DNA from: Aurelia coerulea
Taxonomy: Eukaryota > Cnidaria > Scyphozoa > Semaeostomeae > Ulmaridae
Direction: 5' to 3'
Length of the DNA: 64,000 nt
Assembly: GCA_039566865.1 (NCBI GenBank)
Contig: CM076961.1
Span: forward strand, 3,603,501-3,667,500
Shown in pieces: positions 34,801-43,285 of this stretch. Position numbers and translations under genes: made by a program. The notes beneath the pieces are model-generated. The model worked only from the letters and a program-made list of their open reading frames with translations. It was not told the origin of the DNA and ran no database searches. The number at the start of each line of letters is the position of its first letter. The first letter of the stretch is position 1.

Positions 34801-37517
34801 TTCTTTCAACAGCAAGGACAACACCCTCTGAAGTCTGTATTCCAATGGCAGTTGATCCAAGCTAAAGATAGTATACAATATCAGGTCAGCCAGAGAAAAA
34901 TTCCCACTGCTAGAAATTCATAGCACCAAGAAAACTGAATTGATTTGAATGAATCAAATTCTGCTTTATAGCAGGGGCTGTAAGAACCTCTGAATTAAAA
35001 AAGAGGTTTATGTAAGACCCCGTTTACACAGTAACGGAACGATTTGGATCCGTCACAATTTTGTAACGTTTCATTCCCGTTTACACAGTGACGGATCAAA
35101 CTCGTATCGGTACGCCCTCGCGTTTACACAGTACCGGAGCGATGGGCACTTTCTAGCCTGGGCTATTGTTTAAAAGAAATCTATTGATCCTGCTTATTTT
35201 TTTCTATTTCTATAGCAATATCATAAATGAAAGCAAAAGACAAAACAGGTTTTTCGCGATTGTTTATATTCAGACAGGTGAACCCAACGATTTTATGTGC
35301 AAGCAAGAGAAACTCCTAAAGCTTCTAAATTCTCTCCTATATTCCTATATGAGCCTTCTTTACTCAGTCTGAAACTGCATGGTTTATGAAAGTTTATGGT
35401 TAAATGGTGAACGAAGGCCTAAAGTCATGAAAAATGTTAAATCCATTTTTGCGACTCTGTGCATGCTTGCCAAGGATGGATATTTAGCAGAATCAACAAC
35501 AGCAGGAAATGATGAAATTGCTATGAAATTACCACAAAATAAATTATTTCTAACAAAGTTAGAATGTCAAGCCTCACAAGACTCCTTTTTGGTGATGTTT
35601 AGGCGGTAATTTTCTAATTTGGTGCCTTATCTGTAGCCTCGTTTATACCTTTTTACTCATAGAAATGCCCTCGTAATCGTAGCGTATCAAAATTGTGACG
35701 GTAAATGCGTTTACACAGTGCCGGATCACCAGCGCTCCGCTTTCCTAGGCGTATCAAAAACGATACGGCTAACCGTATCAAAAGTGTTACGGATCCACTT
35801 GACATGTGTAAATGGGAGGCCGTTCCGTAACACTTTTGTAACGGATCCAAGGTGTTCCGTTTTTTTATTCTAATTTATCATCTTGTTTGTTTCCTTCCTG
35901 TGTCTACCTCTTCTGCGAAGGAGCCATTTTATTTCCCACGCGTGGCGGCTCTTCGAGGAGTTTCCGTTTGAGTGGCATAATTGCTCCAGGCCCTTGAGAT
36001 CAAGCCAATCTGCCACCACATGTGAGGACTAAAATGGCACCTTCGCAGGAGAGGTAGGCACAGAAAGGAAACAAAGTTGATATATCATGAACAAAATGAT
36101 AAACTAGAATAGGAATAAGTTGATGTATCATCCATAACCTTTTTTTAATTCAGCTTTTCCTACAGCCCATGTTTATAGCTTAAAGACAGAAATTTGTTTA
36201 TTATTTTTCTCACATTTCTATGCTCACTGAAAATATACCAGGCGTCCCATAAAATATACACGGATTTTATTGGCTCCAGCGATGCGAACTTAGCTTCAAT
36301 CACTGGCTAATCACTCTCAAATGCTTCTGGATAATTAGCTTGAATGTGGGTACTTTTTTGTTGGTATTGGTCATTTGAGAGCAGCGATATTTACCTCAAA
36401 AATTCAAATCTGCTGTTACCTCAAAACTAGAGCTAGAACTAGAGCTGATCAATCACTGTTGTGCACATCCATTAGTTGAAAAGGTATACCCAATGTGCTT
36501 TTTATCAGCTAAATTTCTGCAGCCAGGTTAGGGACATGAAAAGTTTCAAATTGTTACCTTGATTGCCTCAATGGCATACTCTACTTGAAAAAGTCTTCCC
36601 TCAGGAGAGAACAGATTGACACTCCTATGATAGACAAAAAGGTTTTCAAAAAGGTAAATGTAAAATGCATCAAAACCATCAATAAATAAATTACTAGTGG
36701 AAATAGCAATCAAGTTTTAAATCTAGAGTGGGGGTGCCTCAGTGACAGCATACTTGACTACCAATCTGAAGGCCATGCTGGAGAACATACATGTTACGCT
36801 TACGCCAAGGGGTCATCAACAAACAATTTTCATCACAGTTAACGGAATTGGGCCGTTAACTACTGAACCCCCTCCCACTTTCCTAACTGACCACTAGATT
36901 CATCACTAGGTTTTCTCCTGTTGAGGCCTACCGCCATCCACCTCTCATTATAGGCCTATATGTGTCTTCAGTTGGGGCCTACAGCCTACCGCGACTTTTT
37001 CGTCTAGATCGCGACGTCAAAATTACGTAGCGCGCTGCGCAAAAGTTTACTGCTACTTGTTATTCTTTAAAGATTGATAATGAATATTGCTTATTTCAAT
37101 TTTTGTCACAAAAGTGGGATTTTTAACAGATTTGAGCTGGACCCCCTCCCCCCCTAACGCTAATGGCCCAATTCCGTTAACTGTGACAAAAATTAATTGT
37201 CGATGGCCCCCAAATATCTTTGGCGTGGAACAACATTAAGAACAATGGGAAAACAATAGGCCTTTTGTCTTTAGAAAATTGGCATGGTGGAAACCTTTGG
37301 AGTAGCAAAACAAAACTTCACTAGAAATCCTGGCAACTGGTGTCATGGTATTGGTTTAATTCTTCTTCTGACAAAATACTTGAGAGATTATTTCAAGCAG
37401 GGTTGATCAAAAATCCTCACTCAGTACCTCCAATCAATACAGTTTCACTTCAGCTTTTTCACTGCAAAAAGGAAGCAGATATATTTACCTGTCATATTCA
37501 GTTCGTGTAAGAAACAT
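10843..37517 (-). CDS. PSMA5: Proteasome subunit alpha type-5, ten coding exons
   Basis: Exons in transcript order: 37517-37489, 36624-36558, 34861-34735, 33106-33039, 32458-32351, 29960-29902, 25390-25338, 24211-24162, 22556-22470, 10926-10843 (stop TGA at 10845-10843). All junctions are GT-AG and phases agree, giving 243 residues (human 241). It starts [28 protein letters not shown] (about 15-32) is the alpha-type N-terminal signature, [19 protein letters not shown] follows, then [56 protein letters not shown] and a C-terminus [15 protein letters not shown]. It is a structural, non-catalytic subunit of the alpha ring of the 20S proteasome in cytosol and nucleus. The locus spans 26.7 kb; the last intron is 11.5 kb and holds an apparently intact LINE in antisense orientation. 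It is convergent with the NAPE-PLD-like gene. Confidence 0.96.
11411..11606 (+). repeat. tRNA-derived SINE, full copy
   Basis: Begins GAAGGTGTTATGGCGCAGCA (A-box), then a B-box-like GTCGATACCTGG, a tail region with CCCAACGCTTGGCGCTAAAA and an end in CTTCACTTTCACACCTTCACC. The same layout occurs at 31916-32105, 40774-40964 and 57129-57309. Non-coding; moved in trans by a LINE (family knowledge). Confidence 0.8.
12028..15516 (+). CDS. LINE ORF2: endonuclease / reverse transcriptase / CCHC domain
   Basis: One open frame of 1162 codons from ATG 12028; the frame is open a little upstream to 12010 without an ATG. The N-terminal third is an APE-type endonuclease ([37 protein letters not shown]). 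The middle is a reverse transcriptase ([46 protein letters not shown], catalytic YADD at about 754-757). Near residue 1077 a C-x2-C-x9-H-x4-C motif (CKLC...HFISEC) closes the protein. No frameshift or internal stop. The first endonuclease motif is weak, so the true N-terminus may lie upstream. It resembles the jockey/CR1/L2-type group; clade not assigned. It sits in the last PSMA5 intron, opposite in direction. Confidence 0.93.
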   Translation: MSSNDNETIAALASYLVQANHIMGPPGLNSSLFGNKLNTLDFIDNANSNINIVSETWGCNPNFDILPGYTMVKIDPNKHDNTSRGRASGGIAVLHKSNLKIKILKKHTNYLWFQVFNYHICATYFPPCGSKYFDENLFEDLGNDIANFSGSNAQVLIMGDFNARTSTLDDFIQNADSHFTNTGFLSSEITTSRNNCDGEVNSSGHALLDLCKSHNLRIINGRKIGDTFGNLTSFNISGGCSTVDYAMISDHSFNKVDSFIVKPPKAISDHSQIVVWLPAEYKPQHSNSSKYKWNKISAKFRWLSNSKVKFTHALQSTEIKKNIDKFISSPYGTSDRDMEYANNDFTDILISTAKLCLPQTSRKRAKKASKSSKKWFDKECTHKKDLLDKALLNKQKNPHCNVAKNKVNSYTKTFRNLCKYKKKQFWADKIDQLNKTENSDFWDLWREFDENHRQGSDINIQDGSVWENFYSNLFNDNTTKDITYPPVATHTTRRNFPNQMLNEKFSQKELQRVVKKLKNGKASGTDKISNEMIKTSFPYMQQAYLKLFNMILSAQCIPSIWCISIITPIHKAGSKNDPENFRPICVTSCLSKLFCLMLNERLTLFINKYEIMNLNQIGFKEKCRTADHLFTLKTLINKHVHNTRNGKIYACFVDFRKAFDSVWHKGLFLKLENLNISGNFLEIIKDIYSKTTCSVKVNDKMTQFFSYSKGVRQGCPLSPTLFNLYINDLINEVEEINPSPLHLHHDTNVSCLLYADDLILMSRTQQGLQKMLDRLTDFCGTWNLSVNTKKTKCITFQKKSRLNRKDSFYVNNNKIDNVTQYSYLGMAINAAGSFHIAIETLSGKARRAIYALNGRYQIKRLPIKAALKLFDSVISPILLYCCEVWGAFHYTDYDRWDNNIIEKIHLSFCKHLLGVNRSTTNILVRGELGRFPLKNTIDSRCISFLRHIEQSPQNSLVHLSLLANKDLPSYLNFKTHIDNIKSFTNTPNILEMNKNKVKISLQTSYKKLWKSQLQCSKKGKFLRDMDKEFKCEPYLLLHDYNFRQERVFTAKLRTSDHVLAVESGRRTTPKIKFENRLCKLCSAGIVEDEMHFISECPLYNHSRRDFLEKCYNLFPNIRLLNMNDKFRFLFSIPEPIVMKEIISYLYNLSKIRSEKLIVAPPL
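15517..15660 (+). mobile_element. LINE 3' UTR and A-rich tail
   Basis: T-rich 3' UTR ending in an A run (about 15646-15659) after the ORF2 stop, as expected for target-primed reverse transcription. I could not fix the target duplication or the 5' end of the element. Confidence 0.6.
15716..16037. mobile_element. TTAA-flanked MITE with long perfect termini
   Basis: TTAA at 15716-15719 and 16034-16037 flanks almost perfect 28-bp inverted termini that begin AAGGTAATGTGTCCATGTAA. The interior has no coding capacity. It lies directly after the LINE tail. Confidence 0.8.
16665..17352. mobile_element. Palindromic element interrupted by a second element
   Basis: The outer palindrome (AACTCTATGGAGTGTTTTTT at left, AAAAAACACTCCATAGA at right; inner arms TTGTGTTAATGAATT and its complement) is split at 16832 by the element at 16833-17324. 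Removing the insert restores a continuous foldback. Confidence 0.7.
16833..17324. mobile_element. Nested TIR element, CCCGGTGGGTGCAAT termini
   Basis: Inverted termini CCCGGTGGGTGCAAT at both ends, flanked by a 7-bp duplication ATTGAAA (16826-16832 and 17325-17331). No coding capacity seen. It is inserted in the palindrome at 16665-17352. Confidence 0.75.
17909..18009. repeat. 101-bp foldback hairpin
   Basis: Arms of about 45 bp: TAGTTTGCAGTGCGACCTCT at left and AGAGGTCGCACCGCAGACTA at right, with AATTGAAGGA and TCCTTCAATT flanking the loop. No convincing target duplication. Confidence 0.65.
18198..18307. mobile_element. hAT-like MITE related to 53129-53297
   Basis: Starts with GAGGCGTATGAGACAGGGGG and ends CCCCGTACGCTTATT. 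The interior matches the MITE at 53129-53297 (GAAATTTGCAAAAATCGACC, CAGGCAGAAATCCGCCT). Boundaries approximate. Confidence 0.55.
19495..19661. mobile_element. hAT-like MITE, 8-bp target duplication
   Basis: Termini CAGACACGTAGGAA and the complement of CAGGGACGTAGCAA, flanked by a perfect 8-bp duplication CCGTTGAG (19487-19494 and 19662-19669). 167 bp, no coding capacity, with GTGCCCC-rich subterminal blocks. Confidence 0.8.
20743..21248. mobile_element. Foldback element copy C (AGCATAGG family, second subfamily)
   Basis: Ends AGCATAGCTTCCAAATCTTT and AAGATTTGGAACCTATGCT, with long arms carrying GGTGGGTGTAAAATTCTG and ATTCTACCGTTGGACTTTTC. The flanking 9-mers CGTCATCAT (20734-20742) and CGTCATCAC (21249-21257) match at 8 of 9. 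Subfamily shared with copy D. Confidence 0.85.
21451..22456. mobile_element. TIR element split by a LINE fragment
   Basis: Left end AAGGCCTAGACTTAAATATC followed by GTTTTTGCCGTGT; right end the complement of TAGGGCCTAAAATTTTAGA, with ACACGGCAAAAAATCGATAT. Inner inverted pairs such as GTCGAATTTAAT and ATTAAATTCGAC confirm the fold. Removing 21763-22396 plus one target copy gives an element of about 360 bp. Its right end lies within about 10 bp of the splice donor of PSMA5 exon 9 (donor at 22469-22464). Confidence 0.65.
21763..22396 (+). pseudogene. 5'-truncated LINE: reverse transcriptase C-terminal fragment
   Basis: Translates as a reverse-transcriptase C-terminal region ([51 protein letters not shown]), then shifts by one frame near 22190 and continues [20 protein letters not shown] perfect 11-bp target duplication TAGCAGTATCT flanks it (21752-21762 and 22397-22407). 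Dead by truncation and frameshift; a different lineage from the LINE at 12028-15516. Confidence 0.85.
23295..23529. repeat. G-run MITE-like repeat with ACCCTGTCGCATAA units
   Basis: A G12-13 run followed by TACTTGACTAGGGAAGTGACGG-like sequence and four spaced copies of an ACCCTGTCGCATAA motif. Non-coding; boundaries unclear. Confidence 0.4.
23531..24080. mobile_element. Foldback MITE, TA-CCGGGTG termini
   Basis: Ends TACCGGGTGTCCCAAAAAGA and CTTTGGTACACCCGGTA, with arms pairing AGAGTACTCCCGTTT with AAACAGGAGTACTTT and ATTGATTACAAGACC-like inner segments. A TA target fits a Tc1/mariner-type origin (inference). A further single end (GGGTCACCCGGTA) follows at about 24095-24110. Confidence 0.7.
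25430..25765. mobile_element. TIR repeat with C/G runs
   Basis: Inverted GTGCACTCC near 25458 and GGAGTGCAC near 25703, repeated GCCGGGTATC/AAGCCGG motifs inside, and C10+ runs at the right. Non-coding; lies in a PSMA5 intron. Outer boundaries not fixed. Confidence 0.45.
25766..25815 (+). repeat. tRNA-like 3' half
   Basis: GCGTGCATACCAATCTGAAG then GTTGGTGGTTCGAGTCCCCG resembles the anticodon arm and B-box of a tRNA or SINE head, without a recognisable 5' half. Related wording recurs near 36740-36785. Confidence 0.35.
26187..28462. mobile_element. 2.3-kb non-autonomous element with arms of about 375-510 bp
   Basis: Termini GGGACATTCCATGTCAAGTG and its complement, flanked by TATG on both sides (26183-26186, 28463-28466). 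The arms share landmarks in inverted order (AAGTTTGACCTTTGACCCCT; GAAATTCACCCAGGTTAATA) and are nearly identical; the left arm has about 145 bp that the right has lost. The AT-rich middle (about 26700-28090) has no convincing coding region and contains another MITE. It lies in a PSMA5 intron. Confidence 0.85.
27066..27292. mobile_element. Nested MITE, GCACATTAACAT termini
   Basis: Left AGCCTTGCACACATTAACAT pairs with the complement of AGGCATGCGCACATTAACAT at right; the interior is rich in AAGAATTCTT motifs. It lies inside the long-TIR element. A partial relative is at about 34045-34130. Confidence 0.6.
28690..28795 (-). repeat. tRNA-like SINE fragment (tentative)
   Basis: On the minus strand CGAGTTCAAATCTCGCTC resembles a B-box region preceded by a weak A-box. 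The adjacent ATTCCTTGTATTCGTTCA block is shared with about 20620-20650. Confidence 0.35.
30285..30355. repeat. Dispersed repeat shared with 41115-41190
   Basis: TTCTTTTAAGGAGGGTTGCC and TTTTCAAGGG occur in the same order and spacing at both places. Origin not recognised. Confidence 0.45.
31208..31823. mobile_element. 616-bp foldback MITE, TA target
   Basis: Arms of about 230 bp, e.g. ATTCAAATTCTAGTTAAAAG and CTTTTAACTAGAATTTGAAT, or TTTTTCTCGTCTTCTTACGA and TCGTAAGAAGGCGAGAAAAA. Outer ends TACCGGGTGAGCCAGCAAGA and TCTTGTTCACCTTGTA resemble the CCGGGTG family at 23531-24080. Lies in a PSMA5 intron. Confidence 0.75.
31916..32105 (-). repeat. tRNA-derived SINE, full copy
   Basis: Minus-strand copy of the family at 11411: AGCGCCAAGCACTGGGATCA near the 3' side, B-box complement CGGATATCAAACCCTG and A-box complement CACCACTGTGCCACA. 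Confidence 0.8.
32152..32242 (-). repeat. Half SINE in a tandem duplication
   Basis: The tRNA-like half of the SINE is present again (GGGTATCAAACCCTGTCCAC, CACCACTGCGTCACA). The flank CAATCAAGCACCTGGAATTT occurs after both SINE heads (32106 and 32243), so this looks like a local tandem duplication of head plus flank rather than a second insertion. Confidence 0.65.
34336..34646. mobile_element. hAT-like MITE, perfect 8-bp target duplication
   Basis: Termini CAGTGGCGGATTTAG and the complement of CAGGGGCGGATCCAG, with the duplication TATTTTCT at 34328-34335 and 34647-34654. 311 bp, with TTGCCCCCCCTTC blocks at both ends. It ends 88 bp before the start of PSMA5 exon 3 sequence. Confidence 0.85.
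35016..35820. mobile_element. TIR element with GTTTACACAGT motifs
   Basis: Left CCCCGTTTACACAGTAACGG and GATTTGGATCCGTCACAA pair imperfectly with GTTACGGATCCACTTGACAT and GTGTAAATGGGAG at right. GTTTACACAGT is repeated four times. The interior (about 35160-35650) is AT-rich and without a gene. A shorter related fragment is near 8645-8795. Confidence 0.55.
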
Positions 37518-38932
37518 TCTGCCTTTATTCTTGCTTTTTTCGGTTGTCAGAAGATGACTTTCTGGCAGAACTCTCTTTCTTCAAACTTAGGCCCACCTTG
37601 CTGTTCAAAATGCAATCTCATTCTGAGTTAGCACCTGCAAGAGGCCGCATGATATCGAGATTATCTGCTGACGGAAATAGGAAAAAAGGTCAACTTGCCG
37701 GAATCGAGCCGGGCCGGGCCAAGTTAAAAATATACTCTATTGCATTTGGTAACTTTTACACGTGCCGTTCTATTGTGTAGCTATAAAAGCAGTAGGTGTA
37801 TGGGCATTTCTTTAGCCTTACTTATCCCTGGGGGAAGGGTGACCCCCCAACCAAACCGGACTCGATCAGGCCTCTACTTCTGCGGACCACGCGCTTAGCG
37901 CTAAAATCTTCACCCTCATCTCACATGAAGCATGTGTAAAAATAGTTCAATTCAAATGCTTTTTGCTATTTACTGCAGTCACTGGATTCATAAAATAAAA
38001 GCAATCAAACGTGTGCTGGTGGTTTTGACGCCCCTTAGAAGTTGAATCTCAATTGCTCGAATCTCAAAAGCACTTCGCTCTTGGATGTGTGTCTGATATG
38101 AGCTTGATGCGATCTCAAAATTCACAAAATTTTGGCGGAAGCCTTCAGTCTAGCTAATGAATAAGACATGGCGAAGGATAATAAATTCCATAAACACGAC
38201 TAATAGACTAGAAAGAAAAAGTCGAGAATTTCTAACGGAAAGGTATCAGTCATGATAAATAGTCTTTTCATGCAGCTGTGAAGTTTTCAAAAAACATTGA
38301 ATCATTGATGAATATTTCATTTCGTGTTTGCTAGGGAACCTGCATGAACAACTGATTGTAAAGTTTTCGCAGGCATTTTCCAACGATCTTCGTTTTATGC
38401 TCTACAAACATTATAGAAATGGTGTCTTTGGTGGATTTGCTCCAAGTCTACTCCTCTGACACTCCTCTGATCCATTCCGGAGACAAAGGGGAGGAGGGGG
38501 GTGAGAAATTTTTTTCTCATTTTATTTCTCTTTCTCTTCGGGATGGATCAGAGGACTAAACTTAAAGCAAGTCCATGTCAATTGTCAATGGTTGATTACC
38601 TGACATATGCAATGATCTAATTAGCCATCAGTTTCGATGTTGCTCGATGTCCCTTCCCTTGAAGATGTAAACATTTAAAGTGCTCTTTTTGTTGGTTCAT
38701 CTTTCAGAAACAGCTTACTCTCTGGGTAATTAGAATTAGATATAGCCTTATCAAGACCAAAAGTGCCAGAACTTTGTCAAATTGCCACAATTGGCCTTTG
38801 CTACGCTAAAGTTGTAAAAAAGTTCCCTGTCACGATCAAACTTGCCAAAAAGTATACTCTTTGCTATACTTGCCCAAGTCTATTTCGTCAACTGTAATAA
38901 GTCTATATTTAATTTGTCTGTCTATCTGAAAG
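37518..38932. other. Upstream region of PSMA5; no gene recognised
   Basis: Contains the presumed PSMA5 promoter (minus strand, adjacent to 37517) and a SINE fragment. I saw no TATA box or other site that I can support. The open frame 37544-37780 is not protein-like. Confidence 0.4.
37848..37922 (+). repeat. SINE 3' fragment
   Basis: CTCGATCAGGCCTCTACTTC and GCGCTTAGCGCTAAAATCTT match the body and 3' part of the tRNA-SINE family at 11411; the tRNA head is missing. Confidence 0.6.
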
Positions 38933-39195
38933 CATGGAGCATTGCGGACACCTTTATTTTGTAGGAAATTTTTATTCGATACTACTACCTAAAGTCTATT
39001 GCGGAGGAGCATTGCTCGCGAAGCGAGCTACCTCTACGAAGGAGCGAGCTAGCGTAGCGCTTGAGAAGATTTACGCTAGCTCGCTCCTTCGTAGAGGTAG
39101 CTCGCTTCGCGAGCAATGCTCCTCCGCAAAGGACTTAAGGTAGTAGTATCGAATAAAAATTTCCTACAAAATAAAGGTGTCCGCAATGCTCCATG
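38933..39195. repeat. 263-bp near-perfect palindrome, 7-bp target duplication
   Basis: Arms of about 123 bp with only a handful of differences, from CATGGAGCATTGCGGACACC inwards to CGAGCTAGCGTA, around a loop of about 16 nt (39058-39073). CTGAAAG flanks both sides (38926-38932 and 39196-39202). Non-coding. Confidence 0.85.
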
Positions 39196-39781
39196 CTGAA
39201 AGGACTTGGGGCTCTAACTCTTTGCTACACTACGTGTAGAAGTCCAAAAAGCACGCAGGCTAAAAAATTTTGTTAAAAAAGTTAAAAAAGTTGTCTTTGA
39301 CGCGTCACATCTCTAGGTCCCTTTACTATGGAAAGGGGAATGACTGATTAGACATACATTATCGTCAGTTATCGTTGTTGATAGGCTACTAGACTTGTTT
39401 CATTTGATGTAAGTTTCATTTTGATGAGCGACTAGTGGGATGGGACTCATCCTAATCAGTCTATAAGAACCTCCTAGCTAGAGTGAAATAACCCCGAAAT
39501 ACCTCCTTTTTGATAGAAGTTCGAGCCATAAAAAATCCTTTTCTGTTCACCATACAGAAATCAGAAGCAAATAGCTCATTGGAAATAACTGTGCTTCTGT
39601 ATTTGTATATCATTCCATTTCTTGCAGATTGAGCATGACATTTTTGCTGTGACCAGTGTCGGACGACTCAGAAAATTAAGCAAATGTTTCTATTTTTCAA
39701 ACCAAGAAAAGGCTTGCCGAATACGTCATTTGGCAACTTACCCTTCATGTTAACAGGATACTACCTTTACTTTTGTTTAAA

Positions 39782-40177
39782 GTACACTCTTTTTTATAAG
39801 AATACTATGAATTTTGTCCAGCCTCGATATTTATAAGAAATTTTCGTTTTGAGCTTGAATATATTCTTAAAGAATCCTTATTTTTTTTCAAATCTGATAT
39901 GGTTTCATGTTATGAACATTGCAAAAAAACAGGCAACTGCTGAAAAATTTTAATTTCATATGTAGTTATTTATTCATTGTTGTAAGTTGTTTAATTTTAG
40001 AGTGTTCTGTATGTTGTGGAATTTAAAATGAATTAACTGAACTGAAAATGAGACACAAACATGCTCAAATATGCGAGCTGAGGCTGAGCAATATTCTTAT
40101 AATAATCTTAAAAATTTGATGATTCTGAGCCTGAATATTCTTATAAACATTATTCTTATAAAAAGAAAAGAGTGTAC
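39782..40177. mobile_element. MITE with ACACTCTTTT termini, TA target
   Basis: GTACACTCTTTTTTATAAGA at left pairs with TTATAAAAAGAAAAGAGTGTAC at right (first 20 positions compared). The interior repeats ATTCTTATAA. Non-coding. Confidence 0.65.
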
Positions 40178-40773
40178 AGATGGCTGTGTGGAATCTCTTG
40201 GCGTGGCGCGTGGCCCCGGGGGGTCTACTTAATACAATGACCACCCGGGGATTGGCGTGGCTTTTCCTTTATCACTATTCGTATCTATATTTTCATATCA
40301 GCAATGTCAAGTAAAATAGAAAACCCTAACAAATCCTAACAAATGTTTGAATGTCACAGCATACAGTCACAAGTCTTTGTAGATTTATCATTTCTTTAGA
40401 AAAACCTGCTCAGGCTTTTCTATACAAAAAAACCCCAAACCGACCCCAATATATCATTTTCTAATTCGACGCCTGTTTAAATAAAAGGAAGGATGATTCT
40501 GTTGGTCAGTTTCAAATAAACTGCTTTGATATGTGGGGTAAACATTGTGAAGTTATTGTGAGAAAATCTAGTTAGCATTACACGGGAGGAGTTCGTGTGC
40601 CTCAGTTCGTGTGCTTAAATTCAGGTTGCTTCGGAGTGCTGTATGAGCTGAGACAGGAATAAAAGGTACGTAGGTAGATGATTTCCTATTGATAGTGACA
40701 TGATTAGGTTTCCTCATAGGTGGATGGAGACTTAGGGTTTGTTTGGTCGGTAGCAATTCTGAAATAGTGAAGT

Positions 40774-40964
40774 TGAAGGTGAAGGTGAAGTTACTCTTTT
40801 AAGCGCCAAGCGCTAGGATCACAGAAGTAGCTAAGTGCTAATCGAGTCCGCGACCCCTTGTCATGACGCTCAAGGGTTGGGCTCTACCGGGTATCGAACC
40901 CTGTCCACCTGACTGTTCTGGCTGCAAAGTCAGAGGATTACACCACTGCGCCACAACACCTTCG
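40774..40964 (-). repeat. tRNA-derived SINE, full copy
   Basis: Minus-strand copy: 3' end GAAGGTGAAGGTGAAG, AGCGCCAAGCGCTAGGATCA, B-box complement CGGGTATCGAACCCTG and A-box complement CACCACTGCGCCACAACACC. The best-preserved copy in the window. Confidence 0.85.
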
Positions 40965-41189
40965 AATAGTAGGTATGGTAAACTCGGAATTTGTGTTTGA
41001 TTGAATTCTGAAGATAGTTGATTTGATAGGTTTGGAAAGGGAGAATGTTTGGCAGAATCTGGAGAGATTTACTGTTTACGAGGTCTACTACTTTGAGAAT
41101 TTGGTACATTTGCAATTTCATGTTTCATATTTGATTCTTTTAAGGAGGGTTGCCTTTCAGCAGAAGCTGTTTTTCAAGGGACCCTCCAA

Positions 41190-42706
41190 ACGCAACCAAT
41201 CAATCAAACACAACCTAACTAAAGACGTGCAAATCAGCTAGACTTCATAATTAGTGTTTGATTTTCTATCAAGTGATCTGCCTCTATTTCTAGTTACCAA
41301 AACAAATGTATCAAAGGATACCTTTAAGATGATGTTTATTCCTCAAATGTAGAAATGGAAAGCCTCGGGACATCTTTATTTTACATTGGGAGTTAAGCCC
41401 GATCGTTAAGGTAGGCGATCTTTTCGACGACAGTCCTAAAACTTCGCAGTCAAAAAGCTGTTTTGATCTCCATTTGCGTTGCTTCCATCACGAATACGCT
41501 GTCAACATTTCCCTAATTTGAGCGAGGCTGGAGAAATTCTGCCATTCTAGTGGCCAAAAATGTCACCGGAAAAAATCGTCAGACGAACAGTAGAAACCGC
41601 TTCTACTTTTTGCCCAGCGAATTTTGTCTATGCAGCAATCAGAAATCTTCTGCTGCATATCAGTTTTCGCAAATTTTTATGACCATCGCCCAAAAAATCG
41701 TTTAGTGGAGATCGGCTTTCAGTCAAAGTTTCCAGACAATTTTTATCTTCACTATCTCAGAACTTTGCTTAAGACCAAAGGTTATCATTTTTACCACAAA
41801 AATGGCCTAAAAGACAGAAGAAGCGTTGCAGTTAAAGGCATAAAATGTAAACAGCGAGAATAACTTCAATACATGATATCGTTCTTACAGTGTTTGTCTT
41901 TCCGCGATTCGTTTATCTGCTGTACTTTTTTATATTGAAGAAGATGTTCCCAAAAGATAAGAACATTTCCAGCATTATGGAAGGTTCTCGATGCTTACGA
42001 GAGGGATTTGGCTATTCGTCCTTAGGCCAAGGAAGTCGGAAGTGCGAGAAAACGTATCAAACTTTGGAAGAACATACATCGAAAACAATTAATCCGATCT
42101 TAGATTTTCCAAAGCTCCATTCTTGTTGTGGAACTAACTTAATTTTTAAAAGCTCGGCTGAATGCGTTGGAAAATTCAAAAAATGAGTATAGATCGTAAA
42201 ATGTTGATAAAATTACGTGTCTGCAGCAAATGTTTAGAGACTACTACTAACTATTTTCGAGAGAAATACGGAAAAATATCATGCCCAAAGTCAAGAAGAT
42301 GCTGATATTGAAGATGCTGATATATATAGAGTTTGATTTTTCCGAATTACCCGAAGCAAAAAGTTAGTATGTGGTCTGTTACCTCATCTAGACGAAACAA
42401 ACAGAAATAAACCAGCTAATACGCTAGAAGCAACGCAAGAATTGAAGAGCCGTTTTGTATCCCTTGACAACGGGCAATACGGGAAAATATTGCCCTCTCC
42501 TTGACCAATCAAATTCAGTGTCGATATCTCTGCCCTGAAGATCGCAACCAGTTCGATTTCAAAGTTTCAAACTTGGTTGGTCTCTCTCCAGATCAATTTC
42601 TGGAAAGATCCGTTTTAACACTAGCAGGTCTTGCATATCACAATTTAAAAGTCCTTTTCAGCTAAAGGATGTGATCATTTCATTTCATTTTTGAATATTT
42701 ATACAG
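41190..42706. other. No gene recognised
   Basis: AT-rich. Two adjacent open frames (41624-41863 and 41890-42186) show no known motif, no matching splice sites and no shared frame. I treat them as chance. Confidence 0.4.
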
Positions 42707-42813
42707 GTGACTAATGTCAGTGTTACTGTTTACAAATTGACCTGTGCAAAAATAGGAAAGCCTAAACTAAAGAAAATTAAGAAATGTACAATACCTAGAT
42801 GTAGCTTAATATA

Positions 42814-43285
42814 TTACATGATTTCGAGTCTAACTAAAGTAAATATAAGAATAAAATGTACCTCGCATGTGGATTTTTTAAAGGTAGCTAGGAACGGCGC
42901 TAATTTAGTTTCCGTGTTCAGCTCATTCCATAATTTTGCTTCTCGATAAGAAAATGCTTTTTGACCTGTGCATGTTCTTGAAAGAGGTATCTGCAAATTG
43001 TTTGTTTCAGTAGAGCGAAGATTACGACCGCTACTCTCTGAGCATTTAGTGAAGAGTTCCTCTAAATATTGAGGAGCAAGTGAGTTCAATGCTTTATAGG
43101 TCAGCGATGCTGTTTCTTTTCTGATAAGATCTTTAATTGATGGTCAACCAAGATTTTGGAGTAGTGGGACAGCAGAAGCATGGTAAGGAATATTTGTAGT
43201 TATTCTTGCAGCTCTATACTGGATTTTTTGGAGAGAAACAAGTTTGGTTTCACTACAACAACCCCAAACCGAGTCCAGACTATCA
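42814..43285 (-). pseudogene. LINE reverse-transcriptase C-terminal remnant
   Basis: The minus strand reads DSLDSVWGCC, KIQYRAARITTNIPYHAS, a stop at TGA near 43143, IRKETASLTYKALNSLAPQYL, GRNLRSTETNNLQIPLSRT, FSYREAKLWNEL. This is the conserved tail of CR1/jockey-like reverse transcriptases, 5'-truncated and broken. Confidence 0.85.

Noticed and set aside
41624..42186. Two adjacent plus-strand open frames (79 and 98 codons)
   Set aside because: No motif, no splice logic, different frames, AT-rich codon usage as expected by chance.
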